From Rhodospirillaceae bacterium bin65 (GTDB lineage: Bacteria; Pseudomonadota; Alphaproteobacteria; Bin65), in assembly GCA_002238725.1 (NCBI GenBank), contig MPMX01000025.1, positions 1 to 59,862 on the forward strand: a stretch of 59,862 nucleotides of DNA. The letters run 5' to 3'. Below are positions 53,854-59,862 of this stretch, piece after piece (the stretch's first letter is position 1; each line of letters starts with the position of its first letter). The notes below the pieces were generated by a model. That model was not told the DNA's origin, did not search any database, and was given only the letters and a program-made list of their open reading frames with translations. The position numbers were made by a program, and so were the translations under genes.

Positions 53854-54720
53854 ATGATGTCGATCCCTATCGCCGACCCGCGGGATACCGAAGGCTTCAG
53901 CGCGCGCCAGATCGATGAACGCGTCGGTCCGCTGCATGTGAGGCTGGCGGAAACCGAGGCTGAAATCGATGCCGCCCTGGCGCTGCGTTACCGGGTTTTC
54001 TACGAGGAAATGGCCGCCCGGCCCTCGGAAGAGGTCGCCCGGCTCAAGCGCGATTTCGACGATTTCGACGCCCATTGCGATCACCTGATCGTGCTGGACG
54101 ACGATCTGGGCACCGGGCCGGCAAGCGTCGTCGGCACCTATCGCATGTTGCGCCGGGCCGGCGCGGCCCGGGTCGGCGGGTTCTATTCCGCAGCGGAGTA
54201 CGATATCGGCCGGCTGGTCGCCGAACCGGGCGAAATCCTGGAAATGGGGCGCTCCTGCGTCGACTCCGCCCATCGCACGCGCCGCGCCATGCAGGTGCTC
54301 TGGCGCGGCGTGTCGGCCTACGTCCTGTCGAACGACATCGCGTTCCTGTTCGGGTGCGCCAGCCTGCACGGAACCGATCCCGAAGCGGTCGCGCTGCCCC
54401 TGGCCTATCTGCACCACAACCATCTTGCGCCCGAACGGTACCGCCCGGTTGCGGTGTCGGACCGCTATGTTGGCATGGATCTCATGCCGGCCGACCGGAT
54501 CGACCCCCGGGCGGCGCTTCGCGACCTGCCGCCGATGATCAAGGGCTATCTTCGCCTCGGCGGCTCGGTGGGCGACGGCGCCGTCATCGACCATGCGTTC
54601 AATACGGTGGACGTTTGCGTCATCGTCGATGTCGCCGTCGTCTCGGACCGGTACTACAAGCACTATACGCGCGAGCTCGACCTGCCGGACAAACGCACGG
54701 CCAGGGCATCCGGTTGCTGA
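53854..54720 (+). CDS. olsB: L-ornithine N-alpha-acyltransferase OlsB
   Basis: 288 residues from the ATG at 53854 (MMSIPIADP); the upstream in-frame extension is not conserved in style. OlsB transfers a 3-hydroxyacyl group from acyl carrier protein to ornithine, giving lyso-ornithine lipid. The GNAT-like pattern includes RLAETEAEIDAALALRYRVF, YEEMAARPSEEVARLKRDFD, DIGRLVAEPGEILEMGRSCV and LWRGVSAYVLSNDIAFLFGC. Pairing with olsA 14 nt downstream supports the assignment. Confidence 0.92.
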   Translation: MMSIPIADPRDTEGFSARQIDERVGPLHVRLAETEAEIDAALALRYRVFYEEMAARPSEEVARLKRDFDDFDAHCDHLIVLDDDLGTGPASVVGTYRMLRRAGAARVGGFYSAAEYDIGRLVAEPGEILEMGRSCVDSAHRTRRAMQVLWRGVSAYVLSNDIAFLFGCASLHGTDPEAVALPLAYLHHNHLAPERYRPVAVSDRYVGMDLMPADRIDPRAALRDLPPMIKGYLRLGGSVGDGAVIDHAFNTVDVCVIVDVAVVSDRYYKHYTRELDLPDKRTARASGC

Positions 54721-54734
54721 AAGGCGAAGGCGGG

Positions 54735-55619
54735 ATGCTGTATATTTCCCATATCCGCGCGGCCGTCCGCGCGGCCGCCTGCCTGGCCTGGTTTGCGGTG
54801 CTCATTCCGGTTCAGGCGATCAACCTCGCCCTGCGCCTGAACTTTGCGCGGAAATGGCCGATCAGTGTCTATCGCATCTTCAACCGCCTGCTCGGCATCA
54901 AACTGGTTGTTGACGGCAAACCCGAAAAAAAAGGGCCTGTGCTGTTCGTCGCCAATCACACCTCCTATGCGGATATTGCGGTGCTCGGCGCGCTCCTCGA
55001 AGCCAGTTTCGTCGCCAAGGCGGAGGTTGCCAAATGGCCGGTTTTCGGCCTGTGCGCCAAGATCAGCCGGACCGTGTTCGTCGACCGCAACCCGCGCCTT
55101 GCCGTCCGGCAGGCCGAACTGCTGAAGGAGCGTCTGACCGCGGGCGACAGCCTGATCCTGTTTCCGGAGGGCACCAGCAGCGACGGCAACTTCGTCCTGC
55201 CGTTCCGCAGCGCCCTGTTCAGCGCTGCTGCCATCCGGATCGACGGCGAGCCGGTGGTCGTCCAGCCGGTTTCGGTGGCCTACACCCACTTGGACGGGAT
55301 TCCGATGGGCCGGCATCTGCGGCCCTTCTTCGCCTGGTACGGCGACATGGAACTGGCGGGGCATCTCTGGCAATTCCTGGGCATCGGCCGGTCGCGCGTC
55401 GAAGTCCGGTTCCACGAGACGGCGACGATCGACCGGTTCGCTTCGCGCAAGGAACTGGCAACCTGGTGCCACGCAATCATCGCCGCCGGCGTCGCCCGGT
55501 CGCTGACCGGGCGGGACCAGCCGGCCGGCCCTGCCCGGCTGCAGCCGGCCGGGGAGTCCGCCGCCGGGGCCGGCGTTCCGCCTGACGGCCGGGACCCGGT
55601 AGAAGAGGCCGCCGCTTGA
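54735..55619 (+). CDS. olsA: Lyso-ornithine lipid acyltransferase OlsA (PlsC-like)
   Basis: 294 residues from the ATG at 54735. An N-terminal membrane segment (AAACLAWFAVLIPVQAINLA) precedes the PlsC-type acyltransferase domain, with NHTSYAD (the HX4D motif as HTSYAD), ISRTVFVDRNPR, and LILFPEGTSSDGNFVLPFRS (PEGT). It would add the second acyl chain to lyso-ornithine lipid. The last 35 residues are Pro/Gly/Ala-rich and dispensable-looking. Without olsB next door I would call it a generic 1-acylglycerol-phosphate acyltransferase. Confidence 0.9.
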   Translation: MLYISHIRAAVRAAACLAWFAVLIPVQAINLALRLNFARKWPISVYRIFNRLLGIKLVVDGKPEKKGPVLFVANHTSYADIAVLGALLEASFVAKAEVAKWPVFGLCAKISRTVFVDRNPRLAVRQAELLKERLTAGDSLILFPEGTSSDGNFVLPFRSALFSAAAIRIDGEPVVVQPVSVAYTHLDGIPMGRHLRPFFAWYGDMELAGHLWQFLGIGRSRVEVRFHETATIDRFASRKELATWCHAIIAAGVARSLTGRDQPAGPARLQPAGESAAGAGVPPDGRDPVEEAAA

Positions 55620-55704
55620 CACACCCTTTCCGGCGCTTACCGTATTGGGCCTCGAAGGCGCCCCAGAGTCAGAGGCCACGCGCCGCCACCGGTAAACCGC
55701 CCGC

Positions 55705-57120
55705 ATGCAGAAATCGGTCTATATCAAGACCTACGGCTGCCAGATGAATGTCTACGATTCCGCGCGTATGGCGGATGTTCTGGCGCCCAGCGGATACCGG
55801 CAGGCCGAAGCGCCGGAGGATGCCGACCTCATCATCCTCAACACCTGCCATATCCGGGAGAAAGCGGCCGAAAAGGTCTATTCCGAGCTCGGGCGGCTCA
55901 AGCGCATCAAGCAGGCGCGCCGGGCGGCGGGCAAGGAGGCGACGATCGCCGTCGCCGGCTGCGTCGCCCAGGCCGAAGGCGCGGAAATCCGCCGGCGCGC
56001 GCCGGCGGTCGATCTGGTCTTCGGCCCGCAGACCTATCACCGCCTGCCCGACCTGCTGGCCGAGACCCGGCGCGCGGGCAGCGCCGTCGACCAGGACTTC
56101 GAGGCCGACGAGAAATTCGATGTCCTGCCGGAGGAAAGCGCGTCCCAGGGGCCGGCCGCATTTCTCACCGTGCAGGAAGGCTGCGACAAGTTCTGCACCT
56201 TCTGTGTCGTGCCCTATACGCGCGGCGCCGAATTTTCGCGCCCGGCCGCGGCCGTTATCGCGGAGGCCCGGCGCATGGTCGCCGGCGGCACGCGGGAGAT
56301 CACGCTGCTGGGCCAGAACGTCAACGCCTACGCCGGGGAGGCGCCCGGCGGAATCGGGAGCGGCATCGGGGGCGGAAATGGCCCCGCCGGAACCTGGCGC
56401 CTCGGCCGCCTGATCCGCGAACTGGCGGAGATCGACGGTCTCGACCGGATTCGCTACACGACCTCGCACCCCCGGGATATGGACGACGGCCTGATCGCCG
56501 CCCATGCCGATGTGCCGGCGCTGATGCCGTATCTCCATTTGCCGGTGCAAAGCGGGTCGGACCGGGTGTTGGCGGCCATGAATCGGAAACACACGGCAGC
56601 CGATTACCGGCGGATCGTCGACCGGTTGCGGGCCGTCCGCCCCGATATCGCGCTGTCGTCGGACTTCATCGTCGGATTTCCCGGCGAGACGGACGAGGAT
56701 TTCGCCGCGACGCTGAAGCTGGTGACGGAAGTCGGCTACGCCCAGGCCTATTCCTTCAAATACAGCGCCCGGCCCGGGACGCCGGCCTCGACGGCTGCGG
56801 ACCAGGTTCCCGAAGAGGCGAAGGCCGGGCGGCTGGCGGCGCTCCAGCAATTGCTCGATGCGCAGCAGGCCGCCTTCAACCATGCCTGTATCGGCCGCAC
56901 GATGCCGGTGCTGCTCGACCGTCCCGGACGCAATCCCGGCCAGATGGTCGGACGCAGCCCGTGGATGCAGGCGGTTCATGTCACGGCGCCGCCGGAGCGG
57001 TTCGGCAGCATCGCCGATGTCGCGATCGACCGGGCGACCGCCAACAGCCTGGCGGGACGCCTGCCGGCCGCCGAGACCGGGCCGGCGCGCGGGTTCGCCG
57101 AAGGGATCCGGGCCGCGTGA
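55705..57120 (+). CDS. miaB: tRNA-2-methylthio-N6-dimethylallyladenosine synthase MiaB
   Basis: 471-residue radical SAM methylthiotransferase for A37 of tRNAs. The N-terminal cluster cysteines are in [16 protein letters not shown] and AGCVAQAEG; the radical SAM site is [16 protein letters not shown] (CX3CX2C). [29 protein letters not shown] and the C-terminal TRAM-like region complete it. A Gly-rich insert ([15 protein letters not shown]) after QNVNAY is longer than usual. It heads the conserved miaB-phoH-ybeY-corC-lnt run. Confidence 0.97.
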   Translation: MQKSVYIKTYGCQMNVYDSARMADVLAPSGYRQAEAPEDADLIILNTCHIREKAAEKVYSELGRLKRIKQARRAAGKEATIAVAGCVAQAEGAEIRRRAPAVDLVFGPQTYHRLPDLLAETRRAGSAVDQDFEADEKFDVLPEESASQGPAAFLTVQEGCDKFCTFCVVPYTRGAEFSRPAAAVIAEARRMVAGGTREITLLGQNVNAYAGEAPGGIGSGIGGGNGPAGTWRLGRLIRELAEIDGLDRIRYTTSHPRDMDDGLIAAHADVPALMPYLHLPVQSGSDRVLAAMNRKHTAADYRRIVDRLRAVRPDIALSSDFIVGFPGETDEDFAATLKLVTEVGYAQAYSFKYSARPGTPASTAADQVPEEAKAGRLAALQQLLDAQQAAFNHACIGRTMPVLLDRPGRNPGQMVGRSPWMQAVHVTAPPERFGSIADVAIDRATANSLAGRLPAAETGPARGFAEGIRAA

Positions 57121-58148
57121 GCCGCAAACCGGCGACCGGAACGATCCTGGCCGCCCCGCGCGACGGCGGCACGAGCCTTCGCTTCGACGACAACGGGCTC
57201 ATGTCCGCCCTGTGCGGAGCCCACGACGCCAATCTTGCGCGGCTCGAACAGAAGACCGGCGCGACGATCCATGCCCGTGGCAACCGGCTGACCGTCACCG
57301 GGCCGGAGGACGCGCAGGTCACGGCCGTCAGCGCACTCAAGTCCCTGTACAAGGCCGCGCGCAACGGCGGCGCCGTCGCCCAGCCGGACGTCGATGCCGC
57401 CATTCGCATGGCCGGAGAGGCGCCGGATCTGCAGGATACCGTCGACGTCACGATCCGGACGCCGCGACGGCTGGTCAGCGCCCGCTCGCCCGGTCAGGCC
57501 GCCTATGTCCGCGCCCTGCGCGCCTATGAAATGACGTTCGGACTCGGCCCGGCCGGCACCGGCAAGACCTATCTGGCGGTCGCCTGCGCGGTGAACATGA
57601 TGCAGAGCGGGAAGGTCGAGCGGCTCATCCTGTCGCGGCCGGCGGTGGAAGCGGGCGAGCGCCTCGGCTTCCTGCCCGGCGATCTGCGCGAAAAGGTCGA
57701 TCCCTATCTGCGGCCGCTCTACGACGCGCTCTACGAGATGCTGCCCGGCGACCGGGTCGCGAAGAAGCTGGAGAGCGGCGAGATCGAGGTGGCGCCGCTC
57801 GCTTTCATGCGCGGCCGGACACTGTCGAACGCCTTCATCATCCTCGACGAGGCGCAGAACACCACGCCGATGCAGATGAAGATGCTGCTGACGCGGCTGG
57901 GCGAAAATTCGCGCATGGTGGTCACCGGCGACCTCAGCCAGGTCGACCTGCCGCGCGGCGTCCGCTCCGGCCTGCGCGACGCGGTCGAGATCATGGGCGG
58001 CATGGATGGCGTGGGGTTCGCGCATTTCGGCCATATCGATGTCGTGCGCCACGATCTGGTGTCGCGCATCGTTCAGGCCTACGACGCCCGGGACGATGCC
58101 CAGGGCAGGTTGAACCTCGAACCGGGCGAAGAAGCGCCGGCGCGATGA
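57117..58148 (+). CDS. PhoH family ATPase
   Basis: 343 residues from a GTG at 57117 that overlaps the miaB stop by 4 nt. A KH-like N-terminal part ([20 protein letters not shown]) precedes the ATPase with Walker [20 protein letters not shown] and Walker [21 protein letters not shown], then [20 protein letters not shown]. This is the YbeZ/PhoH-L form whose gene accompanies ybeY, and it is thought to help YbeY in RNA maturation. Confidence 0.95.
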   Translation: MSRKPATGTILAAPRDGGTSLRFDDNGLMSALCGAHDANLARLEQKTGATIHARGNRLTVTGPEDAQVTAVSALKSLYKAARNGGAVAQPDVDAAIRMAGEAPDLQDTVDVTIRTPRRLVSARSPGQAAYVRALRAYEMTFGLGPAGTGKTYLAVACAVNMMQSGKVERLILSRPAVEAGERLGFLPGDLREKVDPYLRPLYDALYEMLPGDRVAKKLESGEIEVAPLAFMRGRTLSNAFIILDEAQNTTPMQMKMLLTRLGENSRMVVTGDLSQVDLPRGVRSGLRDAVEIMGGMDGVGFAHFGHIDVVRHDLVSRIVQAYDARDDAQGRLNLEPGEEAPAR

Positions 58149-58681
58149 CGGGGCCGGAGATAGTCTTCGATCTTGCTCCGGCCTGCTGGCGCCGCGCCGA
58201 TGGCGACGCGGAATCCCTGTGCCGGGCGGCCGTCTGCGCCGTGACTAGGGCACTGCCCGGCCTGGACCTGGCCGGATGGGAACTGGGGCTGACGATAGCC
58301 GACGATGCCCGTATCCGCGCCCTCAACCGGGACCATCGCGGAATCGACCGGCCGACCGACGTGTTGTCCTTCCCGCTCGACAGGCCGGGCCCCGGCCGAA
58401 CCGGCCCGGCCGGCGGCCTGCTGGGCGATGTCGTTTTGTCCGGCGAGACCGTGCTGCGCGATGCCGGTGTCCTCGGGCGGACGCCCGCCGATCACCTGAC
58501 CCATCTTGCGATACACGGCATGCTGCACCTGCTGGGTTACGATCACGCCACAGCAGCCGAAGCCGGGCGGATGGAGGCGCTGGAAATCGCGATTCTGGCT
58601 GGATTGGGCATTGCCAATCCCTATGCTGGGCCACAGATGCCGGATAATCCCCTGAAACCCCTGGAAGCGGAAAATGCCTGA
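58145..58681 (+). CDS. ybeY: Endoribonuclease YbeY
   Basis: 178 residues overlapping the PhoH gene by 4 nt. The zinc-binding motif is HGMLHLLGYDHATAAEAGRM, preceded by NRDHRGIDRPTDVLSFPLDR and LLGDVVLS, all standard for this single-strand-specific RNase acting in 16S rRNA 3' maturation and ribosome quality control. The C-terminus is followed by an 8-nt overlap with the next gene. Confidence 0.96.
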   Translation: MTGPEIVFDLAPACWRRADGDAESLCRAAVCAVTRALPGLDLAGWELGLTIADDARIRALNRDHRGIDRPTDVLSFPLDRPGPGRTGPAGGLLGDVVLSGETVLRDAGVLGRTPADHLTHLAIHGMLHLLGYDHATAAEAGRMEALEIAILAGLGIANPYAGPQMPDNPLKPLEAENA

Positions 58682-59705
58682 GGATTCGGCCGGCGCGCAG
58701 GAAAGCGCACCCTCCGACAGTAGCAGCGGCCAGTCCGCCGGCGGATCGCCAGGCTCGGTGCCCGCGGCGCTGCCGGAGCCCGGCCTGCCTGCCGTAGCCG
58801 GCAACGGCCACCGCGAGACGCCGGCGCCGGCCGGCGCTTCGACCAGGCCGCGCGGGCCGATCCAGCGGTTTCTGCGCAGCCTGCGCCGGCCGCGCAACGG
58901 CGAACAGATCCGCGACACGATCGGCGAGCTGCTCGACGACGCCGGCGGCCCCCAGGCGCCGATGGCGGCCGACGAACGGCGGCTGATCCACAATATCCTC
59001 CAGTTGCACGAGCTGACGGTGCGCGACGTCATGGTGCCCCGGGCGGATATCACGGCGATCGACATTTCGACCGGCCTGCCGGCGCTGATCGAGCTGGTGA
59101 GCAGCGAGACCCATTCGCGCCTGCCGGTCTACCGCGGCACGCTCGACGAGATTGTTGGCATGGTGCACATCAAGGATGTGCTGCCCTTCTGGAGCAAGCG
59201 GCGCAACTTCAAGCTGGAGAAGATCGTCCGCAAGGCGCTGTTCGCGGCGCCGTCGATGAGCGTTCTCGATCTGCTCGCCGAAATGCGCGACACCCGCATC
59301 CATCTGGCCCTGGTCGTGGACGAATTCGGCGGAATCGACGGGCTGGTCACCATCGAAGACCTGGTCGAGGAGATCGTCGGGGAAATCGAAGACGAGCACG
59401 ATGACGCCGAGAGCCCGAAGATCGAGGAAATCCGCCCCGGAATCGCCGAAGCCGACGCCCGGGCACGCCTCGAAGACCTGGAAGCGCTCTATGGCGAGTT
59501 CCTGACCGACGAGGAACGCGACGACATAGACACGATCGGCGGTCTGGTCTTTTTCCTTGCCAACCGGGTACCGACCCGCGGCCAGCTGATCCCCCATGCG
59601 AGCGGGATCGAACTGGAGGTGCTGGAGGCCGATCCGCGGCGCATCCACCGGGTGCGGCTACGGAAACTGCCGGCGCGGCGGGCGGAAGACCCCAACCCGC
59701 ATTGA
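58674..59705 (+). CDS. corC: CBS-domain hemolysin/CorC family protein
   Basis: 343 residues without membrane segments. A Pro/Gly/Ser-rich leader of about 60 residues precedes DDAGGPQAPMAADERRLIHN, LHELTVRDVMVPRADITAID (first CBS), VGMVHIKDVLPFWSKR and MRDTRIHLALVVDEFGGIDG (second CBS), and the C-terminal CorC_HlyC domain (IDTIGGLVFFLANRVPTRGQ). Lack of the DUF21 membrane domain marks the CorC-type soluble form, whose gene usually precedes lnt. Confidence 0.94.
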   Translation: MPEDSAGAQESAPSDSSSGQSAGGSPGSVPAALPEPGLPAVAGNGHRETPAPAGASTRPRGPIQRFLRSLRRPRNGEQIRDTIGELLDDAGGPQAPMAADERRLIHNILQLHELTVRDVMVPRADITAIDISTGLPALIELVSSETHSRLPVYRGTLDEIVGMVHIKDVLPFWSKRRNFKLEKIVRKALFAAPSMSVLDLLAEMRDTRIHLALVVDEFGGIDGLVTIEDLVEEIVGEIEDEHDDAESPKIEEIRPGIAEADARARLEDLEALYGEFLTDEERDDIDTIGGLVFFLANRVPTRGQLIPHASGIELEVLEADPRRIHRVRLRKLPARRAEDPNPH

Positions 59706-59741
59706 CGGCCCCGTTGCCCGCCAGCGCAGAGCGCCCCGATC

Positions 59742-59862
59742 GTGCCGTCGGACCCGTGCAGCCCGGCTGAACCGGCGGCCCCGGTCGGCGGCCGGCCCGG
59801 CCCGCAGACCGTCTGGCGCGCGGCTGTCCTGCCGGTCGCCGCCGGCGCCCTTTGCGCGCTCG
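59742..59862 (+). CDS. lnt: Apolipoprotein N-acyltransferase, N-terminal start (cut by window end)
   Basis: A GTG at 59742 opens a frame that stays open to the window end, 40 codons. After a Pro/Gly-rich start comes VWRAAVLPVAAGALCAL, which fits the first membrane segment of Lnt. The assignment rests mainly on the conserved order miaB-phoH-ybeY-corC-lnt. The true start could lie elsewhere. Confidence 0.5.
   Translation, partial: MPSDPCSPAEPAAPVGGRPGPQTVWRAAVLPVAAGALCAL

Noticed and set aside
53785..54663. 292-codon minus-strand frame opposite olsB
   Set aside because: It is an antisense shadow of the well-supported olsB gene, with no motif of its own.

Overview
The window comes from a high-G+C alphaproteobacterium, probably of a Rhodospirillales-like lineage; this is inferred from gene content only. 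Alphaproteobacterial markers are a MucR/Ros regulator, a Fur lacking the usual CxxC pair, a TIGR02300-type zinc-ribbon acidic protein, an OlsB-OlsA ornithine-lipid pair and a class II EPSP synthase. The left 37 kb is accessory DNA and the right 22 kb is dense housekeeping DNA.

Region 1 (1-19.3 kb) is a defence island. An insertion-sequence-like end is followed by a CRISPR array of 39 identical 36-nt repeats. The array is probably read on the minus strand from a leader next to cas2. Upstream of it, all on the minus strand and tightly coupled, lies a type I-G (formerly I-U) operon in the order small ORF, csb1/cas7, csb2/cas5-cas6, cas3 (helicase then HD), a Cas8-like subunit, cas4-cas1 fusion, cas2. 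A complete type I restriction-modification system (hsdR, hsdM, hsdS) and an AlbA_2/Schlafen-type protein follow on the plus strand.

The most interesting object lies between the cas operon and hsdR. On the plus strand, at about 12333-12441, two degenerate CRISPR repeats flank a 40-nt spacer. The first keeps the 5'-handle sequence and the second keeps the hairpin. The first 17 nt of that spacer match the cas promoter region at 14 positions. Mismatches fall at 6, 9 and 12; positions 6 and 12 are bases that type I effectors flip out. A TTA flank matches the TTN motif known for type I-U/I-G. I infer a CreR/CreA-type crRNA-like RNA that lets the effector repress its own operon.

Region 2 (19.3-37.4 kb) starts with a gene-poor scar holding an IS21 relic (istB 3' end plus terminal repeats), a tRNA-fMet-3'-end-like hairpin and a strong terminator. 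An uncharacterised catabolic cluster follows: quinone-oxidoreductase-like MDR enzyme, TauE/SafE transporter, GntR/UTRA regulator, MmgE/PrpD protein, two divergent paralogous amidohydrolases, a TctCBA tripartite transporter, a thin (2Fe-2S) ferredoxin, a radical SAM enzyme with non-canonical cysteine spacing, and an amidase. Several of its promoters share a TATATAGT-like element. A Phd/PemK toxin-antitoxin pair and a frameshifted integrase end the accessory part.

Region 3 (37.5 kb to the end) is core: aroC-fabI, a BrkB-like membrane protein, a glycine-zipper lipoprotein, pdxH, aroA, a class II aldolase, a BASS transporter, a phosphatase, an ABC ATPase, comM, nfu, a nitroreductase, tsaB, mucR, fur, olsB-olsA, and the conserved run miaB-phoH-ybeY-corC-lnt, the last cut by the window edge.
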